A stretch of 57,442 bases of DNA from Nemertoderma westbladi (taxonomy: Eukaryota; Xenacoelomorpha; Nemertodermatida; Nemertodermatidae). The translations under genes were made by a program, and so were the position numbers. The notes under the pieces are model-generated. The model saw only the letters and a list, made by a program, of their open reading frames with translations, had not been told where the DNA came from and ran no database searches. Shown one piece after another: positions 32,670 to 43,923 of the stretch (the first letter of the stretch is position 1; every line of letters begins with the position of its first letter). The stretch spans positions 1 to 57,442 of the forward strand of contig JAUCBJ010001442.1 in NCBI GenBank assembly GCA_032718475.1, given 5' to 3'.

Positions 32670-34315
32670 CAACATACGGAGTGGGTGTGTGACTATATTA
32701 TTTTATATTTATTTTTATTATTTTATATTATGTATGTATTATTATGTAATTTTATTATAATCGTTTTCTTTAATTTTATTTAGTAGAATGTTATTTTAGC
32801 GATTATTTAGTAGATTAGTGCAATATATTCGCGTTTATTACTTAATTACGTATATATTATATTTAGTGCGACGGCGAGAAATAATTCTTTTTCTCCTTCC
32901 TTACTGTCCGTATTACATTACAAATACGTAACTACAGTAAGATGACATATCCGTACTTATTAAAGTACAATAAAGCCACTACTATATTCAAGTATTATTG
33001 GTAGGCAGAGTATTAGGAATGCAAAGTTCAGATCCTCGTGTCTCGGCTAAACCAAGCTCTGGGTAGACCTTGGAAACGACTTGCCTCTTCACACTGACAT
33101 TGCTTCGTGCGATATTGCTCTCATACCGTATATTAAATAATACATATAGTAGCGTGATGTCCCTTTAACAGTAGCGTACAACGCAAATAAATCTGTTAAA
33201 CCCTTTGACCATCTGCAATTCTAGTCGATTAAGATATCGCGGTACCCACCGATATACTTGAAAGACAAAATTCTAGAATCAGTGGTTAACGTCCCCAGAC
33301 AAGTTCTGGAATAAACTGGTGCCCATCCTAAATATTAATTATTAATATTTACAAAATCTGTCAAATATCAGATCCTTTAAAATTCTAGTCGATTAAGATA
33401 TCGTAGCACTTACCGATACTCTTAAAAAGACAAAATTCCTAGAATCAAGGATCCAAGTCCCCAGACACGTTCTGGAATAAAATTGTGTCTATTTAACATT
33501 AAATAATAAAATTTACGGGAATAAATTTAAAATTCATATATTTCAATGAATTTAATAAATTGTCATTTTAGACAATTTATAACGTTCCCAAAATTCCATT
33601 AATTAATAGATCATGGGAGCGGAGATTCACTCTATTGGGTGTATTAGTGTGCGAGAATCTCCAATATATAGTCAATAGCCGATAAAATTCATAAAATCAT
33701 GTATAGAGAGAAATATTGACAATTAAAGAATTACTATTAAATAGCATCCCAGATCTGTATGCATGGGAATTACCCTAATTCTACTGCTAGCTTTCCATAA
33801 TGTCACCATAGCAACAACCACGCTAGAATTAGAAGTGAGTTAAAAGAACAATAAAAAGCTTGCCCATTGAATAGCATACGGAATAAATAGCACACCGCTA
33901 GTATCCAAGGATACATAATAACAACGTGACATTCTGGAAGGCACTTGACTAACGGACAAATGACCCAAATGTGTGATAGAATGTGTACAATTTGTGACAG
34001 TTACGTGGAATTTGTGCGTTTGTAGGTGAATGTTACTACTAAGGTGTGTTTACAGTAGCGAGTCGCAATCGTGAAAGTAGCCCTAACTCTCCAGAAAGAA
34101 CCTGAAGTATATCTAAGCCTTTGGGACGGACGGTGGAGTGGCTCGTGCTGGTTGTTGTAGTCGTTGTGCAGCTACGACGTTGGCGATAGGCACATCGGCA
34201 AAAGTACACCAGCGCTGAGGATCTCGCACTGTCCGGGGGCAGAGAGGGGTAGGCAGCGACGCCCGCTCGCCTAAATATAAACTCATTATAATATGGATAA
34301 ACTTATATAGCAGAT
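32670..34315 (+). other. Non-coding interior of the retrotransposon
   Basis: AT-rich 1.6 kb. A 96-bp unit starting TCTAGTCGATTAAGATATCG is present twice (33221-33316 and 33385-33482, each ending TTCTGGAATAAA). The last 250 bp before the next frame (34070-34280) are GC-richer. This occupies the place where integrase would be expected, but no integrase motif (HHCC, DDE) is seen. Confidence 0.6.
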
Positions 34316-35850
34316 ATGATTGAGTTGATAGAAGATGATCTTGGTATCAGGGAGCGATATACTCTACCTTTACAAGCGTTTGTTGATAGCTTGATACGCG
34401 GCGACGCTGGTCCAACTACTACGGAGGACGATGGTCGTTATATCTAACCGCCAATGTCCCGGGAGCAACTTTCGCGTGGGTTGGACTGTAGAAAATTCAC
34501 CGCTCGCTATACACATCGTAATGGTACGTATATGGACTTCTTAACTACTGGTCATCCTATCGACCTACACGATACGAACGATATAGACACCAAAAGGGAA
34601 ATGGTTTTATTTAAATATCATACCCAGCGGAAGCGGAACGATAAACTGAGACTCGAATACGAAAATTCTATTCGAAACCGACTCGAAAGTGCAGATGTTG
34701 AAGAGCCGGATAAACGCAGTGACTTCACCAAATACCTGGAATTCTTGAGAGAAGCCTATCTTGATATTACCAGTCAACAGAATCTAGAAACTCGATATCC
34801 TCAAGGTATACATCATGACCGCATGGTAGAACTCAAACGGCTCTATTCCACTATGATGTATCTTACCGTCGATCGACCGCTACCTGTTGTACCGGATAGC
34901 TTCGAACAGATGGAGGAATATTGTAAAACTGGAGAACGATCACCCGCGTTTCCCCTACAAGACGTGCGTCTTTGGTATTATTGAGATGAATGCCCTAGAC
35001 CCAACCAACAAACGGAAAGATATAAACATCTGCGGAGACGTTGCGCTAAACACGGTTTTACTCGCTATACTTACGGGAGTTTCGAGCGAAACTTGTTCGA
35101 TGTATCACCTACGCTCGTTCGACTCAGACGATCCTTAAATAAACCAATGATCAGAGTTTCGGAATACTCGATCAGAACTCCTCATTCCCTAGTGAGATCT
35201 CAGACTCTTGATCCTATTAGTATGACGGATCCTCCCGAGCTGTACTCACTGCTCAAAGATCTAGTGTTACCTGAACAATTAGTCGGTGGCACCCCAGTTG
35301 TGGGCTTCCTAGATATTAGCCCATTCTACCTAGCCGGATTGGGACGCGGACATTTAATATCGCCGTTTAACCCTTACCATCGTCCCGGCTTAACACGATA
35401 TAACCTGTCACCAAAGTGGCGGAGAACGTTGTACCAAACGAGTTAAACGCTATTCTACAAAGATCAGAAAGGAAACCTGCGTTTGTTCAGATAAACGTAA
35501 GTTGTAACAGCAAGTCCAAGCGATAAACGAATTGTCTTTATCTCAGTTCGATTGTGAAATCCAGAATCTCTAAGAAGATATCGAACTTAGACAACCCCGT
35601 TCTCTGCGAGAGTTTTTGGATGAACGTATCCAGCTACGAGCGGAGGAAAATCAGCTCGAGGAGAAGCATATCGAAACGGCGGATACCCCGACCATAATCC
35701 TACACCTTCTGATGCAATCATATTGCACCCTTTACCCAGGATTTATAGCCCTCCTAGTAAAGTGGCTCGCCCCAAGGAGAAAAGGACTCTTGCTAGCCTC
35801 AAAAAACTGCGTAAACGTCGTCCGCGTAAGAAAGGCTAACTGTTTAGAGT
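34316..35850 (+). pseudogene. Degenerate extra frame of unknown function upstream of the 3' LTR
   Basis: Not recognised. One frame runs from ATG 34316 to 35446, interrupted only by TAA at 34445 and TGA at 34982. Visible pieces: MIELIEDDLGIRERYTLPLQ, MSREQLSRGLDCRKFTARYT (34454), DKRSDFTKYLEFLREAYLDI, VELKRLYSTMMYLTVDRPLP, and after the stop RYKHLRRRCAKHGFTRYTYG and ELYSLLKDLVLPEQLVGGTP. A coiled-coil-like piece follows (REFLDERIQLRAEENQLEEK at 35604), then a basic end LASLKKLRKRRPRKKG with TAA near 35840 in the first frame. There is no signal peptide or membrane segment, so it is not a classic env. It lies between the Pol remnant and the polypurine tract, where accessory or captured genes occur. 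The mixture of highly charged helices and a basic tail suggests a nucleic-acid-associated protein; that is inference. Confidence 0.55.
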
Positions 35851-35909
35851 ATTTTTATATTTTAGAAACTGTGATTTGTTATATTTTATAGACTTAAATC
35901 CCATTTTCT

Positions 35910-35917
35910 GGGAGCGG
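35910..35917 (+). promoter_or_regulatory. Polypurine tract
   Basis: GGGAGCGG directly abuts the TGT of the 3' LTR. This is the expected position and purine content of the plus-strand primer of an LTR retrotransposon. Confidence 0.65.
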
Positions 35918-37075
35918 TGTAAAGGCTTTTGCGTAATTAGCCGGTTATTTTCCCCGTAAAGTACTCTGTAGTTGATTTAACAGGCATAAAAGGCCGTGTC
36001 CTTACTGTACTGTTGTTTTAGAGGACATAAAAGTAATTTCTTCTGTATGTGTACTTTAGCGGACATAATCCGACATTTTATGACGCAATATGCCGGAACC
36101 TCTTGAAACAGTGTCGCTACCATGACGACGGCTAACAGCTGATATTGCCACGTAGAACATCTCTTTGTTCTTTGTTCTCTCTTTGTTCGGTCAACCAATC
36201 AGAGCGTTTTTTGCCTCTGTGTTAGATGGTAGATAGAAACTCGTGGAGTTGAATCAGTATGTGATTTCGTCCACAGCCTACAACACCGGCGTGGAACCTC
36301 CGTGTTTCAGTCTTTAGTTCAACATTAGTAGGCTTAATTATAGAACGTATATCCGTTATCTCTACTCTTAATCATAAATCATATCTCATAACATACATAT
36401 CTTAATTAACATTACTGCTTTTGCTGTCGGTTATTCATTATATTTGTTTATGGAATATTATATTTGGAATACTGATCAATAGTCAGACACCCCAATCTTC
36501 TTGATATACTAAAGGTTAGAGAGACCGGTTACATATAAACGATTGCGACTTATGTTAAGTGGTTTGAAGTGAATCTAATGCTATTTTATAGGCCCTACAT
36601 GTATTGTCTGTTATTCTCTTTGTATGTGACTAAAATTAGTGAAGGTCGGCAGATTGGTGTGCAGCATTGTGCAGCATTGTGTATGATTGTGATTGATAAC
36701 GAAGCATCTCCTAAAGAATGCTCCATATACGTGAATCTATAGCCATCCCGTTGCGTCTGGTTTAAGTCATAACTCTGTTTATATATTTAGAGCGCCACGT
36801 CCTAAAGGAACTGTTAATATTTCCCGAAAGTGAATAATATTTGTCAGAGATTATATATTACGATCAGTCGAATAATACAGTAGACCTACCCCACAATACG
36901 ATTAAGCTTCCGAATCCAGTCTCCCGGGTATATCCAGCGGGTGAATGATTGCGCATAGACTGGCTTCGGCTAATGTAGTGTATCAAATATTTGTCGTAGG
37001 CTAAAGACTATCTATTATCTAGAAGACATCCTAATTTGGCAGGTTAAACTGCCAAAGGTCTTAAAAGCGCAAACA
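35918..37075 (+). repeat. 3' LTR (1,158 bp)
   Basis: Nearly identical to the 5' LTR: seven substitutions and a 7-bp indel by my line-by-line comparison. It lacks the mariner-like insertion and so records the empty TA site (AATAATACAGTAGACC near 36877). Ends ACA, then AGTTT (target duplication). Confidence 0.92.
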
Positions 37076-37125
37076 AGTTTTGTGACCCGCATCTACAGAT
37101 ATATCACAATCCATATTTCGGATGA

Positions 37126-37660
37126 CAGGTACCGGCGAAATCAGACTTTGCCAAAAAAAATTTTTGCTACTCATGTCTGACTATCTTGAAAACTGTAACA
37201 GGTATGAAAAATACTTTCACCGCAAGAAATGCTTGCCTATCCAATGCGCTTTCTAACGCTGTATTCAGATTTTAACCACGATCAATATTTTTCGAGATAT
37301 AAATAACTTAATCCATGATCGCAAAAGATCATTTTTAGGAATTGGATGTAGGCCTAAGCCTTTTCAGACAAAAATTTCAAACTAAGAAACATTTACTGGA
37401 CAGTTCTAAGTAAGTTTAAAAAAATCAACTCAATAAGCCTACCGGTACCGGAGATATGGTCGTCCAAAGTCTGATTCTCACAATTTTCATGATAACTCGA
37501 ATTACAGGTACCGGTGAAATCAGACTTTACATAGAAAATTAAAATTTTCGCCGCCCCTCTGACTTTCTTTAAAACTATAAAGAGGTATGTAAAATCTTTC
37601 AATGTAAGAAATGTTTGTCTATCAATTTCGCTCCAAACACTGTGCTCGGATTTTGCATAG
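37126..37660. repeat. Dispersed repeat, two direct units (continuation of the retrotransposon target)
   Basis: AGGTACCGGCGAAATCAGAC at 37126 and AGGTACCGGTGAAATCAGAC at 37504 begin two related units about 378 bp apart, each followed by AGAAATG(C/T)TTG(C/T)CTATC. Between them ACCGGAGATATGGTCGTCCA recurs from 22026. The 92-codon minus frame across it is unsupported. 37690-37900 shows no gene. Confidence 0.65.
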
Positions 37661-37904
37661 TGTAGTGTCAAAACTTACAACTTAACCCCCCCAGCGGAGT
37701 GAAAGGATGATTGACCATAGCGCCATTACTATCTTTCATTATTATATAGAAATATTAAGGGTGGTGTGGCGGGGTAGGTGGAACACTATATATTTATAGG
37801 GTGGAGGGATGGAGAATTACTTTACGGTATTCGCTTTCTTTTCAATATACTGTAGTTTAGGTACCTCAGTCTTATTTGTAATATATTTTATTCCAAAATT
37901 GTAA

Positions 37905-39880
37905 CATTGCTCATTTTATTCCAAAATTGTACCATATTACTCAACGCCATTAGTATTAACGTAGCGAGTTTTTATTTAGCACTTTACAACTTTAGAGGAC
38001 ATTACAGCATTGTAATGGCCTGTACATTTAGTATTGTATTTGGTGTTATTGTTTACTTGGTAACCCATGACGGTGTTAAGCAATGTCCACTAAGGGGACA
38101 TTACTTAACGCCGTCATTGGATACCATGTAAACAATAGGTGGAAATTTGCCTAACAGCCAGATAGGCCTACTGCATTACCTACCGTTAGGTGGGATGTAG
38201 CTATTAATAACCAGTAGGGCCTAGCTATATTATTATAACATTATTGTTAACTTATTTATAACATAATTTATGTCATTTTTACATTTATTTATACAGCAAC
38301 TAATATAATTTGTGCAGTTTCTATCACTTATAATGTATACAGTATGTACAATCATTTCGTAATGTTAAAATTTTGGAATAAACTACATACATACTTGTTG
38401 CAAAGTACTTTACAGTGTTCTGATCCTCGTGGCTTTATTTTCACTCACTCACTAACGTTCGTTCGTGTAACAAAGCCACTCAGATCATCACACAATAAAG
38501 TGCTACTTTACACACAAATATGTAAATAGTTATTATTCCAAAATTGATACATTACTCAACGCCGTTAACAGCGAGTTGTTATTTAGCACTTTTCAACTTT
38601 TGAAGACATTACAGCATTGTATTGGCCTGTACAATTAGTATTGTAGTGGATGTTGTAATGTCCCATGTTTATGTAGTAACCAATGACGACGAGCTGTAAA
38701 GGTGGAAATTTCCCAGTGAAAAATGCGCATGCGTATCGCAAGTGATTTTAAAGCGTCATGCGTTTTTATTGCGGCTCAATAAATAGCGATAAAACTCTTG
38801 TGATTCGCATGTGATTCACATGTAAAATAGGGAAGCGATTCCGCGCATGCGATTCACATCTTATTATACACAAGTGATTCTGTGCTTGAGATTCACACCT
38901 CAATTAACGCTTATTTTACGCATGTTTTACACCATGAGAATCTCATGCGTTATTTCCCATGTGAGTCGCATGTTTTTAATCGCACTAAAGAATATTAATT
39001 AACGTAAAGTTGCATATTAAGAAATAAATTGTTTTCAATTATGTATGTATGTTGAATATGAATTATCTAATACGTCTGACAAATACAGATATTATATTAA
39101 TATATTGTATAGAATTGAAAATTATAGGGAATAGTTAAAAGTGTATCTTGGTTATTCTAATCTATTTGTATTATCCTTTATATAATCAACCATTTTTAGT
39201 ATTGATCCATGTATAGTAAGTATGTCTAATGTTCTAGGTCTTGGCTATAGAGTGTAATGTATGATAAGTAAGTAGGCAGATGGTATAGTAGCCCATAATA
39301 CAGTAATGGAATAATCAACTACAGTATCATACAGTATTTTCAGTCACTAGATAGTTTTAGTATATTATAAAATTAAACGAAAATCACAACCAGCAAATTT
39401 TTGCGATATCTATGCGTCATGACGCAGGAAAGTCGAAAGTGAATCACATTTGAGTTTTATGCGACTGAACACAAGTTGTTGCGATATATATGCGACCTAC
39501 CGACATACCTACCGGTAGGCGGGGTTTAGCTATTACAGTAATAGCCAGTAGGGCCTAGCTATTATTATAACATGTGGTTCCAAACGCCACCATAAATATA
39601 AGCTAACTTATTTAAAACATAATTTATGTCACTTTTACATTTATTTATACAGCAACTAATATAATTTGTGCAGTTTCTATCAATTATAATGTATATGTAC
39701 AATCATTTGGTAATGTTAAAATTTTGGAATAAAACTACATACCTACTTGTTGCAAAGTACTTTACAGTGTTCTGATCCTCGTGGCTTTATTTTCACTCAC
39801 TCACTAACGTTCGTTCGTGTAACAAAGCCACTCGGATCATCACACTGTAAAGTGCTACTTTACACACAAGTATGGAAATA
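37905..39880. repeat. Duplicated block A-B-A'-C-B' with an inserted palindrome-rich element
   Basis: Segment A (37912-38050; ATTCCAAAATTGTA, TTACAGCATTGTAATGGCCT) recurs at 38535-38665. Segment B (38170-38525; GTAGCTATTAATAACCAGTA, TTCTGATCCTCGTGGCTTTA) recurs at 39520-39875. Thus a unit of about 620 bp is tandemly duplicated, and the second copy is split by segment C (38710-39500). C is filled with GTGATTCACATG/CGCATGTGATTC motifs and has the same look as the other palindrome-array elements. No coding sequence. Confidence 0.75.
38050..38134. repeat. 85-bp imperfect hairpin
   Basis: Arms TGTTTACTTGGTAACCCATG... and its near reverse complement ...CATTGGATACCATGTAAACA close around ACTAAGG. About 39 bp per arm with roughly seven mismatches. 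It lies at the A-B junction of the duplicated block and could be a small foldback MITE or a structured RNA element. Confidence 0.6.
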
Positions 39881-39964
39881 GTTAATACATTATACCAAAT
39901 TACAGTATATCAAGTTCTAACATTCTTTACCTGTAGGTTAATATACCTACTGTATAAGTTAGGC

Positions 39965-41035
39965 CTGAGGGTGTAGGTTCTTTAGACTGGTTCAAGTCCT
40001 ACCTGTCAGACAGAGGTCAAACTGTAGTCATTAGCAAATCGCAGACTACTGTACCAGAGATTACCTGTGGTGTACCGCAAGGTAGTATATTAGGTCCTCT
40101 GCTTTTTGTATGTTATGTAAATGATATGATAAGTAGTATAGATCCCGATTTCAAACTCATTTTATATGCCGACGACAGTGCTCTTATTTTCTCTCATAAA
40201 GATCCTATCCATATTTCCCAAAAGTTAAGTGCAGTTCTAGAATCCTGTAATGAGTGGTTGGTTGATAATAAGCTATCCATTCACTACGATAAGACTGAAA
40301 GTATATTGTTTGGTTCCAAAAGAAAGTTAAAGAAGGTAACTAAGTTTGAAGTCACTAGTAAGTAATGGACATAAGATTGAAAATAAAAAGGAAGTTAAAT
40401 ATTTAGGCGCCACATCGGATAACTGCTTATCAGGAGAAAGTACAGTGAAAAATATTTTCTCGAAAGTTAACAGTAGGCTTAGGTTTCTATACAGAAATAA
40501 AAATAGTTTAAACACCGACTCCCGCAAGTTACTTTGCTCTTCTTTAATACAGTGTCACATGGACAATGCATATGCATGCTCTTCTTAGTATGAAGGCTTA
40601 ACCAAACAGCTTAAATGTAAATTACAAGTACATGTAGCTCAGAATAAAGTAGTACGATTTATTAAAGACTACAAACCTATAACTTTTCTGAATCTGGACT
40701 ACTTAATTTAGATAGTAAAGTTAAGCAGCTACGCCTTAACCATGTGCATAAACTGTATAATTTGGTAAATGAAAATGTCCCAATTACCTAAAACAAAAAT
40801 TCAACAGAGTACGCGATACACACTCTTACAGTACCAGAGCTAGTGCTTCAAACTTCTACCTCCCGAATTGTAAATCCTTTGAATCTGATACTTTCTTTTT
40901 TAACGGTATTAAAAATTGGAACGCTCTGCCTAATGAAATTAAAAACCTAGATAATCAACATTCTTTTAAATCTGCAGTTAAATCTCACCTCCGTGTGCAA
41001 TGTAAATATAGGTACAATAGCCCTACAGTAAGTTA
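39965..41035 (+). pseudogene. CR1/Jockey-like LINE reverse transcriptase, 5'-truncated
   Basis: The open frame starts inside the RT without a start codon: SLDWFKSYLSDRGQTVVISK, then ITCGVPQGSILGPLLFVCYV, then LILYADDSALIFSHKD (YADD catalytic motif at about 40170), then ESCNEWLVDNKLSIHYDKTE and SILFGSKRKL. A frame change near 40360 leads to NKKEVKYLGATSDNCLSGES and LRFLYRNKNSLNTDSRKLLC. Degenerate thumb pieces run to about 41030 (FNGIKNWN-like text near 40905). Same family as the minus-strand fragment at 46920-47635. Everything before the RT palm is missing, as in a 5'-truncated LINE copy. Confidence 0.85.
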
Positions 41036-41513
41036 TTAGTTTATTAATTATTTACTATTTATACTGTAATTACGTTTTTAATAAATTGTTCTGTACATTA
41101 CATCTTTATCGTTGAGTCGGGCATTGTCACGCTCTCGGTAAAGTTGTACATGTACATAGTGTAATTACGTTTTATATTGGTTTTAGGTTAGCGTAGTGTA
41201 ATATTGTATTTGTAACCAAGTAACATAAAGGACCCCCTTGGAAATAAGCTGCAAAGCTTTAGGGGTAATCCTATATGTTATGTTGGACAATACCTTTATA
41301 CCGGTACATTGTTTGGCGTATTTGTTATTGTTTTTACATGTATAAATAAATCTACAGTATGTAGGAGTAACATATACAATGTTGGGCTCATAATATATTT
41401 GTAAATAGCTTTAGTACAGTAGTATATTTACATTGTATAACATAGTGATAATTGATACTATTACGGTATGATACAAAAGACACGCTTTGATTCATATAAT
41501 ATTTTCGGAAGCA

Positions 41514-41689
41514 GGACAATTCGGTCCTGGACAATTCGGTCCGGACAATTCGGTCCCGGACAATTCGGTCCCATTAATTTTGTGTTTTGGGACCGATTTG
41601 TCCGGGACCGAATTGTCCGGATACTGACTAGGACAATTCGGTCCCAATTCATACCGGTACAAATTAATGGGACCGAATTGTCCGGGACC
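41514..41689. repeat. GGACAATTCGGTCC direct and inverted array
   Basis: Four tandem GGACAATTCGGTCC units, then a spacer, then GGGACCGAATTGTCC in the opposite direction, plus further units in both orientations to 41689. Small foldback-like array, no coding function. Confidence 0.85.
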
Positions 41690-42064
41690 AAATTTAATTG
41701 GTATGGTACTACAGTATATAATGGTGAATGTTCTAGAACCTTAATAAATATTATTATATCGTAGCTAGTGTTTTTTTACTAGCTGTAACTTTTTTTTGTT
41801 AACATTATTAGTTATGGTAGCTATGGCGTTATTATGGAGCTTGTGAATTATTTAGGCCGGGTTGCACACGTTGACTTAAGTTAAGTAGAAAACTTAAATT
41901 AAGTTTAAGTACGAGAAAAATTGGTATTGCGTTGCACAACAATTTTCTTAACTTAAGTAGATACTTAAAATTTAGAGATAAGTGTCTATTTTTAAGTCTG
42001 CCAAAAACGAATCTTAGTGAATTTATTATTAGCTATTTATTACAATTATTTATTATTAGCGGAA

Positions 42065-43084
42065 ATGGCAGTGTTACCAATATTAGGTTTACCAAGCCGT
42101 CGCCCTCAGAATAGGAAATCGTACCCAACGCGGCCAAACATTTACGAACTGTACAATGAAACAGAATTTTATGACCAATTCCGGTTCTGCAAGGACAATT
42201 TTCGGTATATCTGCGATGTGATTCGTCCTGATCTCGAAAGAATCCAAGCTGGGAATAAAGGCCTGACTGTTGAGTTGAAGCTGGCAGTGGCCCTAAGATT
42301 TTACGCAACTGGGAGCTTCCTGAATCTAGCTGGAGACAGTTTGACAATTCATAAATCATCCGCTAGTCGAGCCGTTCGGGATGTTTCAATCGCCCTCACC
42401 CGAAATTTAGACCAGTTTGTGAAATTCCCTTCTACACCCATCGAAATTCAAAAGGTTCAAGCGGAATTCTTTGAAATTGCCTGGAGTTTCCCTGGAGTTA
42501 CTGGCGCCATCGACGCAACGCATGTGAAGATTCCAGCTCCTTACGGCGATCAAGCGCCATACTACATTAACAGAAAAGGGTACAGTAGCATTAACGTTCA
42601 AGGAATTTGTGATGCAGTGTCAATTTTTGAACATGGTCGCTGACTGGCCAGGAAGTGCCCATGACGCCCGTATTTGGTCCAATAGCTCACTTGGAATGGA
42701 GTACGATAAGGGAAAACGAAAGGAACTCATTTTAGGCGATAGTGGCTATCCTTTACACCTCTTCTTTTAACTCCGCTTCTCAACCCAAAGACTAAAGCGG
42801 AAATTAAATACAACCGGGCGCAAATCAAGACACGCAATACAGTTGAAAGGGCATTTGGACAGTTAAAGAGAAAGTTCCATTGCTTGCATGGCGAAATTAG
42901 AATGCAGCCAGTTCGAGTCTGCCGCGTAATTTCGGCTTGTTTCGTATTGCACAATATTGCCAAAATAAGGGGTGAGTTTGAGGAAGATGAGAATGTGAAG
43001 GAATTAGATAACAGTGAAGATTATTCTGGTTCACAAAATGGTCAAACGTATCGTGCACATTTTATTCAGAAGTATTTTGGATAA
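42065..43084 (+). pseudogene. PIF/Harbinger transposase (HARBI1-like), two compensating frameshifts
   Basis: Start chosen at ATG 42065 (MAVLPILGLPSRRPQNRK); the 16 in-frame codons before it have no ATG. It has an N-terminal helical region (FRFCKDNFRYICDVIRPDLE, LKLAVALRFYATGSFLNLAG). The first catalytic Asp is in GVTGAIDATHVKI (about 42512). The second, in ELILGDSGYPLHLF (about 42740), lies in a shifted frame between about 42622 and 42767. The catalytic Glu is in NTVERAFGQLKRKF (about 42850), back in the original frame, ending HFIQKYFG at 43084. About 339 codons, close to the family's usual length. With its Myb-like partner it would cut and paste the element at TWA targets. The DDE residues are all present, but the two shifts remove the middle block. 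Confidence 0.9.
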
Positions 43085-43208
43085 AAAAGGATATTGTTTC
43101 CAAATTATATATCAAACTAGCACACCATTGTACTGTACTTTAGACTACTGTAGATTACATAATGAATATGATGAATTGCACAATATTAAACATTCATATT
43201 ATACAGTA

Positions 43209-43923
43209 CTACTGTATATTATTTGCACTGTTTTCATATTCACAAATAGTCTCCAGAAACAAAATATCCGCAGCTGCATCCACCATGCCATTAGGAGCCG
43301 GGGGAGGCAGCAGACCAGTAAGAGCCGAAACTTCTGCTTTTGTCTTAATTGTCTTCAGATAGATAAGATAGCGGTTCTCTCGGATCAACTGACGATTCTC
43401 CACGATCAGCAGGTTCTGCGCCTCCAATGGTGAAATCAATGTGTCCTGAGAGCGGGACCGTTTTTTTTTGCGGATGAGAAGAGTAGTCTGGGTTTCGAGG
43501 AGTGGATGCAACCGATGCGCCACTTTCTGCACCCGACTGTATTCCTTTCAGGAATTGCCCTTTGGAACCATGAACAATATCGTACAGTTTCAGGATGAAA
43601 ACTTTCGGAGTTTTAGGCTCTGGTCCGCCGCCAGTCTCATGGTATTTTGCTGCGCGCGCGTAAACTTTCATGGAATCTTTCAGATTGTTTAGCTTCTTCT
43701 CGAGCCCATCGAGACTCCCTTTTACATCGGGATTTGACCTTAAGTATGACTCCAAGATAGCTTCCCACTTCTTAGATTTTGAATCTGCATTTATTCCTCT
43801 AGATTTGTCGAAACTGGCAATTAGATGAGTATGGTGAGGTTCATACAACTCGACCAGAGTGCAGCAATCCTTGTCAGTCCAATTAGCTTCCCTAGTTTTA
43901 GCTTCTTTCGCTGCAGGGGCCAT
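43209..43923 (-). pseudogene. Harbinger Myb/SANT-like DNA-binding protein, one frameshift
   Basis: ATG at 43923 (MAPAAKEAKTREANW), TAA/stop at the 43209 side. Residues 13-95 carry the Myb-like fold (NWTDKDCCTLVELYEPHH, SKKWEAILESYL, LEKKLNNLKDSMKVYARAAK). It then has a GGGPEPKTPKVFILKLYDIV motif typical of these proteins and a C-terminal coiled-coil-like piece (SPLEAQNLLIVENRQLIREN) in another frame. The shift lies at an A9 run (43465-43473 on the plus strand as T9). The partner protein in Harbinger elements binds the TIRs and helps import the transposase. It is convergent with the transposase gene, with about 125 bp between their ends. Confidence 0.85.

Larger units (their letters stand above)
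22118..37075 (+). mobile_element. BEL/Pao-type LTR retrotransposon, complete but non-autonomous, with a nested mariner-like element
   Basis: LTR to LTR it spans 14,958 bp, about 11.9 kb without the nested 3.06-kb insertion. LTRs start TGT and end ACA, with 5-bp duplication AGTTT outside. The order is 5' LTR, 2.2-kb leader, gag, protease remnant, 1.6-kb non-coding, degenerate extra frame, polypurine tract, 3' LTR. RT, RNase H and integrase are absent, yet the LTRs differ at only seven substitutions and one 7-bp indel by my count. It therefore inserted recently and must have been mobilised by a related intact element. Confidence 0.9.

Noticed and set aside
34316-35850. Env-type glycoprotein in the first BEL/Pao element
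   Set aside because: No signal peptide, transmembrane helix, cysteine pattern or cleavage-site-like context in any reading frame piece.
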